A program made the translations under genes and the position numbers. A stretch of 64,000 nt of DNA. Source: Methylophilales bacterium (GTDB lineage Bacteria > Pseudomonadota > Gammaproteobacteria > Burkholderiales > Methylophilaceae). The notes under the pieces are model-generated. The model was not told the DNA's origin and made no database searches. It saw nothing but the letters and a program-made list of their open reading frames with translations. Below are positions 1-10,103 of this stretch, one piece after another. Numbering within the stretch: the stretch's first letter is position 1; each line of letters begins with the position of its first letter. The stretch spans positions 930,001-994,000 of the forward strand of contig CP081940.1 in NCBI GenBank assembly GCA_019823025.1, read 5' to 3'.

Positions 1-17
1 TAAATTTTATGCTACTG

Positions 18-1376
18 TCATTCTTCATTTTCAAATAAATTTAAACATTTGTTTTGAATTCCTGCAAATCCACCATTGCTCATGAATACAATTTGATCAT
101 TTGCTTTTTTTTCTTCAATGATACTATCTAAAATCCATTGCGTACTATTTGAAACTCTTACTTTTTGATCATTTTTAAACAACTCGGACGGATCCCAATC
201 TAAATTATTTTTATAGCAATAGATCATATCGGCTGACGTAAGACTGTCTCGTAAATCTTTCTTCATACTTCCTAGCTTCATGGTATTTGATCTTGGCTCA
301 ATTACAGCAATAATTCGACCTTTTTGCATTTTTTTCATTCCATCCAATGTGCTTTTGATAGCAGATGGATGATGCGCAAAATCATCATAAACTTTAATAT
401 TATTCTTGTATTCACCAATTTTTTCCATTCTCCTTTTAACGCCTTTAAATGAGTTTAAAGCTTCAATAGATTTGGAAATAGGGATGTCAATATGATTAGC
501 TGCTGCAATTGCAGCCAATGCATTTGAAGCATTATGGTCACCTATTAATTCCCAATCGAGTAATCCTTGTTTTTTATTCTTATATAAAATATCAATAGAA
601 TTTTTATTATCAACCCATTGATATGACCATCCCTTATCATTATTAAAAAATTCTAACTCAGACCAAATACCCAATTTAATGACTGAATCGAGCGCCTTAC
701 TCTGTGCATTTGAAATTACACGACCATTTTCAGGAATTATTCTAACTAGATGGTGAAAATGCTTCTTTATATGATCTAGATCGTCAAAAATATCTGCGTG
801 ATCAAATTCCAAATTGTTCATAACAAGTGTACGAGGATGATAATGAATAAACTTGGAACGTTTATCAAAGAAAGCTGTGTCATATTCATCTGCTTCGATT
901 ATAAAAAAATTTGACTTTTTATTTTCTATAAATCTAGAAGAGGACTTTAAGTTTGTTGGAATCCCACCAATCAAGTAACTCGGGCCGAACCCAGCATATT
1001 CAAAAATCCATGTGAGCATAGCTGTTGTAGTTGTTTTGCCATGTGTACCTGCGACAGCTATAACCCATTTTTCATGAAGAATATTTTCATATAGCCATTG
1101 GGGACCTGATTGGAATGCAAGACCCTCATTTAATATAGTTTCCATAAGAGGGTTACCTCTTTTGACAATATTGCCAACTATATAAGTATCTGGGTTGAGT
1201 TCTACTTGAGAAGGATTAAATCCTTCAATGATTTCAATTCCCTGCCCCTCTAGTTGGGTTGACATGGGTGGATATACGTTTTGATCACACCCAGTAACCT
1301 TAAAGCCTTTTGATTTTGCGAGAGAGGCTATCCCTGCCATAAATGTTCCACATATACCTAATATATGAATGTGCAT
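18..1376 (-). CDS. mpl: UDP-N-acetylmuramate:L-Ala-gamma-D-Glu-meso-DAP ligase (murein peptide ligase)
   Basis: Cytoplasmic ATP-dependent ligase that reattaches recycled L-Ala-D-Glu-meso-DAP tripeptide to UDP-MurNAc, returning old cell-wall peptide to synthesis. The 452-residue protein has an N-terminal nucleotide-fold start (GICGTFMAG, residues 7-15), the Mur-ligase P-loop GTHGKTTTT at 110-118, and the family's normal length of about 450. It is told from MurC by the overall Mpl-type pattern seen by eye. It starts 2 bases after the metH stop and is probably the last gene of a ubiK-metH-mpl transcript. MltA and AmpG, which supply the recycled material, are also in this window. Confidence 0.93.
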   Translation of the reverse strand: MHIHILGICGTFMAGIASLAKSKGFKVTGCDQNVYPPMSTQLEGQGIEIIEGFNPSQVELNPDTYIVGNIVKRGNPLMETILNEGLAFQSGPQWLYENILHEKWVIAVAGTHGKTTTTAMLTWIFEYAGFGPSYLIGGIPTNLKSSSRFIENKKSNFFIIEADEYDTAFFDKRSKFIHYHPRTLVMNNLEFDHADIFDDLDHIKKHFHHLVRIIPENGRVISNAQSKALDSVIKLGIWSELEFFNNDKGWSYQWVDNKNSIDILYKNKKQGLLDWELIGDHNASNALAAIAAANHIDIPISKSIEALNSFKGVKRRMEKIGEYKNNIKVYDDFAHHPSAIKSTLDGMKKMQKGRIIAVIEPRSNTMKLGSMKKDLRDSLTSADMIYCYKNNLDWDPSELFKNDQKVRVSNSTQWILDSIIEEKKANDQIVFMSNGGFAGIQNKCLNLFENEE

Positions 1377-1378
1377 AT

Positions 1379-4300
1379 TTATTTAAGACTCGATGCAAGC
1401 CATTTTTTTAATTGTTCTTTAGATATAGATCTTCTTTTAGCCATGTCATTAATTTGATCTTCATCAATCTTATCAACACTAAAATATTTCGCTTCTGGGT
1501 GCGCAAAGTAAAAACCACTAACTGAGGAAGCCGGCATCATTGACATCCCCTCTGTTAGTTCCATACCTATCTCTTTTGCCCGAAGCAATGCAAATATATC
1601 ATTCTTAACTGTATGTTCAGGACAAGCTGGATAGCCTGGAGCTGGCCTTATTCCTTGATATTTTTCTTTTATCATTGCTTCATTGCTCAGTTTTTCTTTT
1701 TGATATCCCCATAGATCTTGGCGAACTCTATCATGCATATACTCTGCAAAAGCTTCAGCCAATCTATCTGTGATGGCTTTGACCATGATGCTGCTGTAAT
1801 CATCTTCAGCCTTCATAAACATATCCTCATAGATATCAGCATTTATGCCTGAAGTAACAGCAAAGAGACCTATGTAATCTGTGACATTATTTTCTTTTGG
1901 CGAAATAAAATCTGCTAAACACAGATTGGGTTTTTGAGTACCTTTAATTACAGGTTTTTCTGTTTGCTGCCTTAAGCAATAATAGGTAAAAGCTAATTCC
2001 ATGGATTCATCTTTAAATATTTCAATATCATCATCATTGATAGAATTGGCAGGGTAAAAACCAACAACACCGTTTGCTTTTAATTTTTTTTCGTTAATAA
2101 GTTTATTTAACATTTTTTGTGCTTCTTTAAACAGATCAGAGGCACTTTTACCAACTACTTTGTCTGAGAGAATATCAGGATATTTTCCATGAAGGTCCCA
2201 GGTTTGGAAAAAAGGAGACCAATCTATATATTCTTTTATTAAATTAAGATCAATGTTTTTAAAGACTCTTCTACCGACAAATTTTGGTTTCTTCGGATTA
2301 AACTCAAGGTCTAATTTATTTTTTCGTGCGTCATCAATAGATATGAATGTTGCTCCCTTTTTCTTTGAGTGCAATTGTCGAACGTTTTCATAGTCTTTAG
2401 ATAAATTGACGATGTATTCCATTTTTTGTTTTGGATCCATCAAAGATTGCATCACGGATACTGATCGAGATGCATCAGAAACATGCACAACAGGTCCATC
2501 ATAATGTTCAGATATTTTTACGGCTGTATGGGCACGGGATGTCGTTGCCCCACCAATGAGCAAAGGAATGTTATTTTCTTTGAAATACGAATCACGTTGC
2601 ATCTCACTGGCTACATTAGACATTTCTTCTAAAGAAGGTGTAATTAAGCCGGATAAACCAATAATGTCTACGTTTTCCTCTTTTGCTTTTGCAAGTATTT
2701 CAGCAGCGGGAACCATTACACCCATGTTAACTACTTCAAAGTTATTACATTGCAATACGACCGACACGATATTTTTCCCGATATCATGGACATCACCCTT
2801 TACGGTTGCAATTAGCATTTTTCCTTTAGGCTTTGCTTTAATACCTGTTCTTTTTTCATCCTCTTCTTTTTCTTTCTCAATAAATGGAACAAGATGGGCA
2901 ACAGCCTGTTTCATTACTCTTGCTGATTTTACAACTTGAGGCAGGAACATTTTGCCTTGACCAAATAGATCACCTACAACATTCATTCCATCCATAAGGG
3001 GACCTTCAATGACATTGATGGGTCTGCCACCTTCGCTATTCATAATTTTAAGTCGGGCTTCTTCAGTATCCTCGACTATAAAGTCTGTCACGCCATGCAC
3101 TAATGCATACTCAATTTTTTTCTCAATGGGTAGCGGATTTTCATCGTTCCCTCTCCAATTAAGTTTTAATTCTTCTTTTTTACTGCCTTTAAGTGTGCCG
3201 GCCATATCAATCATTCTTTCAGTAGCATCTGGCCTACGATTTAAAATGACGTCTTCAACAGCCTCTTTTAGTTCTTTACTGAGGTCATCATAAAGTCCAA
3301 TCATTCCAGCATTTACAATTCCCATCGTTAAACCTGCTTTTATTGCATGATGCAAGAAAACGGTATGTATGGCTTCTCTTGCTTGATCGTTTCCACGAAA
3401 GCTAAAACTAACATTTGATACACCGCCTGAAATTTTAGCGTATGGAAGATTTTCCTTGATCCATTTAGTGGCGTTAATAAAATCTACAGCATAATTATTG
3501 TGTTCCTCAATACCAGTTGCCACAGCAAAGATATTCGGATCAAAAATAATATCCTCAGGCGGAAAGTCCAACTTTTGGGTGAGGATATCGTAAGCACGCT
3601 TGCATATTTCAATTTTACGTTCATAGGTATCAGCTTGACCTTGCTCGTCAAAGGCCATGACTATAATTGCAGCACCAAAATTTCTACACAATTGAGCGTG
3701 TTTTAAAAATTCTTCCTCTCCTTCTTTAATAGAGATTGAGTTGACGATAGCTTTACCTTGAACACACTTCAAACCAGCTTCAATGACCTCCCATTTCGAT
3801 GAGTCAATCATTATGGGAATACGAGCAATATCGGGTTCAGAGGCAATTAAATTTAGGAAATATTTCATGGCATTAAGTGAGTCAAGCATGCCTTCATCCA
3901 TATTTATGTCTATAACTTGAGCGCCATTTTCAACTTGTTGCCTTGCAACGGATACTGCTTCCTCAAATTTTTCTTCGATAATTAGTCGAGCAAAAGCTTT
4001 AGAGCCCGTAACATTAGTTCTTTCACCAACATTAATAAACAGGGTATCTTCTTTTATACTCAATGGCTCAAGTCCAGCAAGCCTAGTGAATACTTCTTGT
4101 GTTGGAAGTTTTCGAGGTTGTACATTTTCTAACTGATTAGCAATTGCTTTGATATGATCCGGTGTTGTTCCACAACAACCACCAGCAATATTCACAAATC
4201 CACTATCAGCAAATTCTTTTAAAAGTTCTGAGGTGTCATGTGGCTTTTCATCAAAACCTGTATCTGACATTGGGTTTGGAAGCCCTGCATTTGGATAGAT

Positions 4301-5137
4301 ACATATATTGGTATCTGCAATCCTTGATAGTTCTTCAGCATAAGGTCGCATAAGAGCTGCACCCAATGCACAATTTAATCCTATCGTTAATGGTTTTGCA
4401 TGCCTTATAGAGTTCCAAAATGCACTAACCGTTTGTCCAGATAATATTCTGCCCGAAGCATCAGTCACAGTTCCAGAAATCATAAGAGGTAATTTTTTAG
4501 AATTTTCTTCAAACACATGGTCAATGGCAAATAAGGCAGCTTTACAATTTAATGTATCAAAGACTGTCTCAACTAAAATAATATCAACACCACCCTCAAT
4601 AAGAGATTTTGTTTGCTCCTTATAAGATGCTACTAGTTGGTCAAAATCGACATTTCGTGCACCTGGATCATTGACGTCAGGTGATATCGATGCTGTTTTA
4701 GGCGTTGGCCCAATTGCCCCTGCGACAAACCTAGGTTTTTCAGGCGTGCTAATTTTTTTTGTTGCTTCTTTTGCAAGTCTGGCTGATTCAAAATTCATCT
4801 CATAAATCAGGTGGGGCATATAGTAATCATCTTGTGCAATGCTATTAGCTCCAAATGTATTCGTTTCTATGATATCTGCACCAGCATCGAGATAATCTTC
4901 ATGGATTTTCTTTATTATTTGCGGTTGTGTCAGGCTAAGTAGTTCGTTGTTGCCTTTTAAGAAAAGCTCTCGTTCCCCTTTAGGGGCAGAAAAATTGATG
5001 AATTTTCCATCTTTGCCACCTCGGTAATCATCCTCTGTCAAGTTATGTTGTTGGATCATCGTGCCCGTAGCACCATCCATAATCATAATTCGATTACTAA
5101 GGATTTCATTTAATTCAGCTTCTATTTCAGATGACAA
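1379..5137 (-). CDS. metH: Cobalamin-dependent methionine synthase
   Basis: Transfers a methyl group from methyl-tetrahydrofolate to homocysteine through cobalamin. At 1252 residues it is slightly longer than E. coli MetH and has all four modules. The homocysteine domain has zinc cysteines C256, C321 and C322. The folate domain begins around [11 protein letters not shown] (369-379). The B12 domain has DVHDIGKN (782-789), with H784 as the lower cobalt ligand. The C-terminal reactivation domain has [12 protein letters not shown]. It lies 13 bases after ubiK and 2 bases before mpl. I see no cobalamin or SAM riboswitch upstream; the short gap leaves no room. The cell therefore needs B12, made or imported; no B12 genes are visible here. 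Confidence 0.97.
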   Translation of the reverse strand: MSSEIEAELNEILSNRIMIMDGATGTMIQQHNLTEDDYRGGKDGKFINFSAPKGERELFLKGNNELLSLTQPQIIKKIHEDYLDAGADIIETNTFGANSIAQDDYYMPHLIYEMNFESARLAKEATKKISTPEKPRFVAGAIGPTPKTASISPDVNDPGARNVDFDQLVASYKEQTKSLIEGGVDIILVETVFDTLNCKAALFAIDHVFEENSKKLPLMISGTVTDASGRILSGQTVSAFWNSIRHAKPLTIGLNCALGAALMRPYAEELSRIADTNICIYPNAGLPNPMSDTGFDEKPHDTSELLKEFADSGFVNIAGGCCGTTPDHIKAIANQLENVQPRKLPTQEVFTRLAGLEPLSIKEDTLFINVGERTNVTGSKAFARLIIEEKFEEAVSVARQQVENGAQVIDINMDEGMLDSLNAMKYFLNLIASEPDIARIPIMIDSSKWEVIEAGLKCVQGKAIVNSISIKEGEEEFLKHAQLCRNFGAAIIVMAFDEQGQADTYERKIEICKRAYDILTQKLDFPPEDIIFDPNIFAVATGIEEHNNYAVDFINATKWIKENLPYAKISGGVSNVSFSFRGNDQAREAIHTVFLHHAIKAGLTMGIVNAGMIGLYDDLSKELKEAVEDVILNRRPDATERMIDMAGTLKGSKKEELKLNWRGNDENPLPIEKKIEYALVHGVTDFIVEDTEEARLKIMNSEGGRPINVIEGPLMDGMNVVGDLFGQGKMFLPQVVKSARVMKQAVAHLVPFIEKEKEEDEKRTGIKAKPKGKMLIATVKGDVHDIGKNIVSVVLQCNNFEVVNMGVMVPAAEILAKAKEENVDIIGLSGLITPSLEEMSNVASEMQRDSYFKENNIPLLIGGATTSRAHTAVKISEHYDGPVVHVSDASRSVSVMQSLMDPKQKMEYIVNLSKDYENVRQLHSKKKGATFISIDDARKNKLDLEFNPKKPKFVGRRVFKNIDLNLIKEYIDWSPFFQTWDLHGKYPDILSDKVVGKSASDLFKEAQKMLNKLINEKKLKANGVVGFYPANSINDDDIEIFKDESMELAFTYYCLRQQTEKPVIKGTQKPNLCLADFISPKENNVTDYIGLFAVTSGINADIYEDMFMKAEDDYSSIMVKAITDRLAEAFAEYMHDRVRQDLWGYQKEKLSNEAMIKEKYQGIRPAPGYPACPEHTVKNDIFALLRAKEIGMELTEGMSMMPASSVSGFYFAHPEAKYFSVDKIDEDQINDMAKRRSISKEQLKKWLASSLK

Positions 5138-5150
5138 ATTTTTTTTCCCT

Positions 5151-5387
5151 TTACTTTATATTCTTTTCAATTTTAGATAATTGTTCTTCTAGCCTCTCAA
5201 GTTTTTCGCGTGTTTTCTTGAGAACGCCGGTTTGTACATCAAATTCTTCCCTGGTAATAAGGTCCATTTTGGTGAACATGCTCTTTAATAGTGCATTTAT
5301 ATTATCCTCAATGTCACTTATTGGTGAATCAGAAATAATATTTTTAATTTTTTGTGAAATTTCTTGAATTGTTTCTTTATCTACCAT
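5151..5387 (-). CDS. ubiK: UbiK-family ubiquinone biosynthesis accessory factor
   Basis: Small 78-residue protein of the BMFP/YqiC family. In the known family it is a trimeric coiled-coil factor that assists aerobic ubiquinone synthesis with UbiJ. The N-terminal half is an amphipathic helix region. The C-terminal half, about residue 45 onward, is rich in Leu, Glu and Lys in heptad-like spacing ([20 protein letters not shown]), a coiled coil. The length matches the family. It appears to head the ubiK-metH-mpl unit; the intergenic region upstream also carries the divergent promoter of torF. Confidence 0.85.
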   Translation of the reverse strand: MVDKETIQEISQKIKNIISDSPISDIEDNINALLKSMFTKMDLITREEFDVQTGVLKKTREKLERLEEQLSKIEKNIK

Positions 5388-5508
5388 ATATTCTTTCCGT
5401 AAAACGTTGATTTTAACAGGTTTTTTATATTTTATTGTTAATCAATTAATTTAATTTATTCCCCAAATTAGATTAAAAAAAACAAAAAAATTTAGAAAAT
5501 AACAAAGT

Positions 5509-5524
5509 TGGCACGGTTTTTGCT
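5509..5524 (+). promoter_or_regulatory. Sigma-54 (RpoN) promoter of torF-glnK-amtB
   Basis: TGGCACG at 5509-5515, four bases, then TTGCT at 5520-5524 matches the -24/-12 consensus TGGCACG-N4-TTGCW, with correct GG-to-GC spacing. The predicted start of transcription is about 5535, some 50 bases before the torF ATG. A nitrogen-regulated transporter operon is the expected target, and an NtrC with the sigma-54-contacting GAFTGA loop is encoded at 42298-43695. I could not find a clear TGCAC-N7-GTGCA activator site in the 120 bases upstream. Confidence 0.85.
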
Positions 5525-5583
5525 TTACATATAAGTGTACGCAAACAAAAGGCGTCAACGATATTTTAAAAGGAGAAAGTAGT

Positions 5584-6393
5584 ATGAACAAGAAATTAAT
5601 TAAAGCAGCTGTTATAGGAGCATTATTTTCAGTTGCACCAATGAGCTTTGCGGCTGATGAGGTAGAAGATGTTAAAGCACCTTCGATGCTTGATGATTTT
5701 AGTTTTAGTGGAAATGTAGGCTTATATTCAGATTATATATTCCGTGGCTACACTCAGACACAAAATGAGCCTGCAATTCAAGGTGGATTTGATGTGGAAC
5801 ATTCAAGTGGTTTATATGCGGGTACTTGGGCATCCAATGTAGATTGGACGACTGCAGGTGGTTATATGGATAAAAACAGTATTGAGATTGATGTTTACGC
5901 AGGCTGGGCAACCGATCTTGGTTTTTGGGGTTTAGGTTTTGATATTGGTGTTCTTCAGTTTTATTATCCAGGCAATAATACAGAAGGTGTGGCTGATACT
6001 GACGCCACAGAGGTTTATTTTGGATTTAGTAAAGACTGGTTGGATGGAGCATTTTCAACAAGTGTTACGAACTATGTTGTAGTTTCTGATGAGGCATGGG
6101 GCTTTGCGAATATGGATGGTGAAATGTACCACGACCTTACCGTTGATGTTCCAATTGGTTCTTCACCGCTAACATTATCAGGTCATGTTGGACACCAAAC
6201 TTTTGGTGGGCAAGGTGATGGTTATGATTGGGACTATACAGACTGGAAGGTGAATGTAGATTATGCGATTAATGATAATTTTTCAGCAGGTGCATTCTAT
6301 ACAGACACTGACCAAGACAAAGCTGCTTGGACAGTAGGTACTACTTATCTTGGTGATTCTACGGTTGGAGCTTACTTAAGCGCAGGATTCTAA
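5584..6393 (+). CDS. TorF-family putative outer-membrane porin
   Basis: 269-residue beta-barrel protein of the TorF / CHP02001 family, function unproven. It has a clear signal peptide (MNKKLIKAAVIGALFSVAPM, cleavage probably after SFA at residue 23). The mature part has alternating aromatic/Gly strands starting with the family pattern SDYIFRGYTQ and ends in AYLSAGF, with the C-terminal Phe typical of outer-membrane barrels. A strong Shine-Dalgarno (AGGAG, 5570-5574) precedes the ATG. It lies behind the sigma-54 promoter and 79 bases before glnK. The context suggests it lets small nitrogen compounds through the outer membrane under nitrogen limitation; that role is inference. Confidence 0.88.
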   Translation: MNKKLIKAAVIGALFSVAPMSFAADEVEDVKAPSMLDDFSFSGNVGLYSDYIFRGYTQTQNEPAIQGGFDVEHSSGLYAGTWASNVDWTTAGGYMDKNSIEIDVYAGWATDLGFWGLGFDIGVLQFYYPGNNTEGVADTDATEVYFGFSKDWLDGAFSTSVTNYVVVSDEAWGFANMDGEMYHDLTVDVPIGSSPLTLSGHVGHQTFGGQGDGYDWDYTDWKVNVDYAINDNFSAGAFYTDTDQDKAAWTVGTTYLGDSTVGAYLSAGF

Positions 6394-6400
6394 ATTGAAT

Positions 6401-6811
<411 letters not shown>

Positions 6812-6821
6812 GGAGACAATC

Positions 6822-8219
6822 ATGAATAAAATATTTTCAAAATTAGGAGTCATTGGTTTATTAAGCCTCTTCCTTCTTAGTTTTTCACAAATAGGTGTGT
6901 CAAACGAAGTCTTTGATATCACTCAAGAAACAGTTTTAGTTGCAGAACAAGATGTGCTCGTTGTGGAAGAAGCAGTTGAGGAGGCTCCCACACTTAACTC
7001 AGGTGATACTGCCTGGATGATCGTAGCAACAATATTAGTGATCGTGATGGCTATTCCTGGCTTAGCATTATTTTATGGCGGGTTAGTCAGATCTAAAAAC
7101 ATGTTATCGGTCTTGATGCAGGTTTTTGTGACCTTTTCTTTAATGTCAATACTCTGGGTTATTTACGGATATAGTGTGGCTTTTTCTGATGGCACAGGAA
7201 CGCCTTGGGGACAAATGATTGCGGGTGGTTTTGGCGCAGCATTTTTAAATGGCATTACCCCTGATACAGTGTCAGGCACAATTCCTGAATTTGTTTTTGT
7301 GACTTTCCAACTTACTTTTGCAGCACTAACACCCGCATTGATTGTTGGTGGATTTGCGGAAAGAATTAAGTTCTCAGGTATGCTTTTATTTATGACAGGC
7401 TGGTTTACGATTGTTTATCTTCCAATATGTCATATGGTTTGGGGCGGCGGACTTATCGCAGAAATGGGTGCAATTGATTTCGCTGGTGGTACCGTAGTTC
7501 ATATTAATGCAGGTATCGCAGCATTAGTCTTAGCACTTTTAATTGGACCAAGAATTGGCTTTGGTAAAGAGCCAATGCCTCCACACAATATGCCAATGAC
7601 GTTGATTGGCGCTGCCTTACTTTGGGCAGGTTGGTTCGGTTTCAATGTTGGTAGTGAACTAGCTGCCGATGGTGTAGCAGGTGCAGTGATGATTAATACG
7701 CAAATTGCAGCCGCTGCCGCAGTACTAGGTTGGTTATTTATTGAGTCTCTACAAAAAGGCAAAGCTTCATTGTTAGGTGGTGTGTCGGGTGCGATTTCAG
7801 GCCTAGTTGCAATCACTCCAGCTTGTGCGGTAGTGGGTCCGATGGGCGCAATTATCCTTGGCTTCGTAGCTTCAATATTTGCTTACTGGGCTTGTACTAG
7901 TCTTAAAAAAGCGATTGGTTACGATGACTCATTAGACGTATTTGGTATTCACGGTGTAGCAGGCATAGTCGGCGCACTAGGATTAGCAATTTTAATGTCA
8001 CCAACATTTGGTGGAGTTGGTTTTGATGAAGGCGTATCAATGGCTTCTCAATTTGTTATTCAAGCGAAGAGTGTTGGCATAACAATTGTTTGGTGTGCTA
8101 TTGCAACCTTCGTCTTATATAAAATTGTCAATTCCGTAGTGGGTATGAGGGTTTCAGATGAAAGCGAAAGAACTGGACTTGATACTACTTCTCACGGAGA
8201 GACTGCGTACCACTCTTAA
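6822..8219 (+). CDS. amtB: Ammonium transporter AmtB
   Basis: Inner-membrane ammonium channel. I place the start at ATG 6822 rather than the upstream in-frame TTG at 6759. AAGGAG at 6810-6815 is correctly spaced, and the resulting 465-residue protein begins with a normal signal peptide (MNKIFSKLGVIGLLSLFLLS). Eleven or so membrane helices follow. The twin pore histidines are visible as H227 (GGTVVHINAG) and H377 (DVFGIHGVAG). The gene follows glnK by 10 bases and ends before a strong terminator, so it closes the nitrogen operon. Residues 30-55 form an acidic, low-complexity periplasmic lead typical of betaproteobacterial AmtB. Confidence 0.96.
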   Translation: MNKIFSKLGVIGLLSLFLLSFSQIGVSNEVFDITQETVLVAEQDVLVVEEAVEEAPTLNSGDTAWMIVATILVIVMAIPGLALFYGGLVRSKNMLSVLMQVFVTFSLMSILWVIYGYSVAFSDGTGTPWGQMIAGGFGAAFLNGITPDTVSGTIPEFVFVTFQLTFAALTPALIVGGFAERIKFSGMLLFMTGWFTIVYLPICHMVWGGGLIAEMGAIDFAGGTVVHINAGIAALVLALLIGPRIGFGKEPMPPHNMPMTLIGAALLWAGWFGFNVGSELAADGVAGAVMINTQIAAAAAVLGWLFIESLQKGKASLLGGVSGAISGLVAITPACAVVGPMGAIILGFVASIFAYWACTSLKKAIGYDDSLDVFGIHGVAGIVGALGLAILMSPTFGGVGFDEGVSMASQFVIQAKSVGITIVWCAIATFVLYKIVNSVVGMRVSDESERTGLDTTSHGETAYHS

Positions 8220-8246
8220 TTATCCTCCTGTAATTTTAGAGTGATT

Positions 8247-8278
8247 AAAGGCCCACCGTTTGGTGGGCCTTTTTTTTT
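8247..8278 (+). terminator. Rho-independent terminator after amtB
   Basis: AAAGGCCCACC (8247-8257), loop GTTT, then GGTGGGCCTTT (8262-8272), giving an 11-bp perfect stem followed by a T-run to 8278. It lies 28 bases after the amtB stop and ends the torF-glnK-amtB transcript. Confidence 0.95.
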
Positions 8279-8408
8279 ATTGTATATAATATTTTACGTT
8301 CATGATTTTACTTAGGGTATTTTCATAACAGATTAATTAGCAATCCATGTATATTTACATCACTATTATTTATTTAGTAGAATTTAAAAATTGAAAGGAG
8401 ATCATATT

Positions 8409-8480
8409 ATGTGGACAACACCAGTTGCAACTGAAATGCGTTTCGGTTTTGAAGTAACAATGTACGTAATGAACAAGTAA
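8409..8480 (+). CDS. pqqA: PQQ precursor peptide PqqA
   Basis: A 23-residue peptide beginning MWTTPVATEM and ending FEVTMYVMNK. It carries the PqqA hallmark E-x3-Y (E15 and Y19 in FEVTMY). These two residues are cross-linked by PqqE and excised to form pyrroloquinoline quinone. A strong Shine-Dalgarno (AAAGGAG, 8394-8400) lies 8 bases before the ATG, and a perfect terminator follows, so it looks like a single-gene transcript. It is too short for routine gene calling. No pqqBCDE is next to it; separate or multiple pqqA genes are known in methylotrophs. PQQ is the cofactor of periplasmic methanol/alcohol dehydrogenases, so this gene supports a methylotroph identity. Confidence 0.93.
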   Translation: MWTTPVATEMRFGFEVTMYVMNK

Positions 8481-8500
8481 TTGTTTATTTACTTTATATT

Positions 8501-8531
8501 AAAAAAAGGAACTCTTTGAGTTCCTTTTTTT
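8501..8531. terminator. Bidirectional terminator shared by pqqA (+) and mltA (-)
   Basis: AAAAAAAGGAACTC (8501-8514), loop TTT, GAGTTCCTTTTTTT (8518-8531): a perfect 14-bp inverted repeat with A-tract and T-tract flanks, able to end transcription from both sides. The mltA stop codon (minus strand, 8530-8532) overlaps its edge. Confidence 0.92.
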
Positions 8532-9723
8532 ATGGAAGCTTAAAGCCTTTAGGTAACAAAACCCATATCCGACCATCTTGTTTCATTTTGCCAGCCATCT
8601 TGCCAGCTTCATTTCCTTGCCCCCAATAAAAATCTGCTCTAACACCACCATTAATGGCACCACCAGTATCTTGAGCAATCATAAGCTGTTTTATAGGGAT
8701 ATCAGTATTTGGTTTAGTTGTCTTGAGAAAAATAGGCGCACCAAGTGGGACATACCTACGATCTATAGCAACTGATCTTTCAGATGTTATGGGAACACCA
8801 AGTGCGCCAATTGGGCCAGGTAAGCCTTCTGGCAGAATTCTAAAAAATACATAACTTGGGTTAGCGCTTAAGAATTTTCTTAATTTCTTTTTATTATTTT
8901 TTGCCCATTTTTTAATACTTTGCATAGAAACCTTACCTCTTTGCAATTCTCCCGCTCGAATAAGTGCACGGCCCATTGAGCGATAGGGGTGTCCATTTTG
9001 ATCTGCATATCCAATTTGAATTCTTTTGCCATTATTAAACTCAATGACACCGGATCCTTGAATTTCCAGAAAAAAAGCTTCAACGGCATTATTGACCCAA
9101 ACTAATTCATTCCCTTTTAGAGGGGCCACTTTTTCTGTAATTTCATCTCTTGTAAAGTAAGGGACTAATTTATTACCCTCAACTCTTCCTCTCAATCTTT
9201 TATACTTTAAGTCAGGATAAATTTCACTTAGATTGACCGTTATTAAATCGTCAGGAATAGAGTATAGGGGAATATTGTATTTTTTTGTTTTCTCCCAATT
9301 GCCCTGAAGTACAGGCTGATAATATCCTGTAATTAATCCTTCTTTTGAGCCGTCATTATTTGTTGCTTGATATAAATTAAAATAATTTCTGTAGTAATTA
9401 ATTATTTCGTCATTACTTGGAGACGAGCCAATTAAATAAGCTTGCTCACAAACTTTACGCCAAGATTTTTTATTGATAAGCGTTGAGCAGCTTCTCATCC
9501 AAGCAGGCCATGCGAGAATCAAGTAGTCTTCCGAGAGTGCATACTCAATGTCACTCCAGTATGTTTCTTTAAGAAAGCTGTAGGGTTTAAATTTGACTTC
9601 TTTTTTTTCTTCAACGACCGGCGGTTCTACTTCAGGGCAATTACAATCTACAGGTGGTTGAGCATCTTGACAGCCCGCTAGGAATAAAAACAAAACAATC
9701 AGTAATCTAGGTGAGCTGATCAA
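8530..9723 (-). CDS. mltA: Membrane-bound lytic murein transglycosylase A
   Basis: Outer-membrane lipoprotein that cleaves peptidoglycan glycan strands to 1,6-anhydro-muropeptides. The 397-residue protein has a lipoprotein signal ending in the lipobox LAGC (Cys18). A C-terminal 3D domain contains QDTGGAINGGVRADFYWG, with the conserved catalytic-type aspartates. The lead after Cys18 is proline- and acid-rich. The start overlaps the end of apaG by 4 bases (ATGA), so the two are translationally coupled. Its products would be imported by AmpG (22561-23790) and reused through Mpl. Confidence 0.94.
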   Translation of the reverse strand: MISSPRLLIVLFLFLAGCQDAQPPVDCNCPEVEPPVVEEKKEVKFKPYSFLKETYWSDIEYALSEDYLILAWPAWMRSCSTLINKKSWRKVCEQAYLIGSSPSNDEIINYYRNYFNLYQATNNDGSKEGLITGYYQPVLQGNWEKTKKYNIPLYSIPDDLITVNLSEIYPDLKYKRLRGRVEGNKLVPYFTRDEITEKVAPLKGNELVWVNNAVEAFFLEIQGSGVIEFNNGKRIQIGYADQNGHPYRSMGRALIRAGELQRGKVSMQSIKKWAKNNKKKLRKFLSANPSYVFFRILPEGLPGPIGALGVPITSERSVAIDRRYVPLGAPIFLKTTKPNTDIPIKQLMIAQDTGGAINGGVRADFYWGQGNEAGKMAGKMKQDGRIWVLLPKGFKLP

Positions 9724-10103
9724 TGCAGTGTTCTCGGCATATTTAACTCAAACTTTGGAATTTCAACATCAAAGCTTATTTCGCTCTCTGTTAACATTTG
9801 ATAAGAGCCCCACATAAAACCCGAGGGGGTGCTAATTTCAGTGAAACTTGAATAATTGTAAACTTCTCCAGGAGCGATTGTTGGTTGCTCTCCAATCACA
9901 CCCTCTCCTTTAACTTCAAATTTTTCAAACTTTGAATTCTCAATTATCCAATGCCTGCTGATTAATTGTATGGGTTGTTGGCTTTCATTTTTAATCTCAA
10001 CCTCATAAGCAAAAACGTATTTATTGAATTCAATCATAGAATTTTTTTCAATAAAATTTGGTGTCACTTTAATTAAAATATGGTTATTCTCTTTATCCAT
10101 CAC
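9720..10103 (-). CDS. apaG: ApaG domain protein
   Basis: 127-residue single-domain protein with an immunoglobulin-like beta fold. In other bacteria apaG loss affects Co/Mg resistance, but its molecular role is unsettled. The family pattern is visible in [20 protein letters not shown], then [24 protein letters not shown] and a [12 protein letters not shown] block. The length matches the usual 125-130 residues. It overlaps thiG by 4 bases upstream and mltA by 4 bases downstream, so it sits inside a thiS-thiG-apaG-mltA unit. Confidence 0.94.
   Translation of the reverse strand: MMDKENNHILIKVTPNFIEKNSMIEFNKYVFAYEVEIKNESQQPIQLISRHWIIENSKFEKFEVKGEGVIGEQPTIAPGEVYNYSSFTEISTPSGFMWGSYQMLTESEISFDVEIPKFELNMPRTLH

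Noticed and set aside
2556..4353. Several plus-strand ORFs of 63-127 codons opposite metH
   Set aside because: They lie wholly inside the strongly supported metH frame, have no ribosome sites and encode low-complexity Ser/Phe/Leu sequence typical of antisense frames.
5388..5583. Cobalamin riboswitch for metH
   Set aside because: The region is AT-rich without B12-box sequence; the only clear element is the sigma-54 promoter on the other strand.
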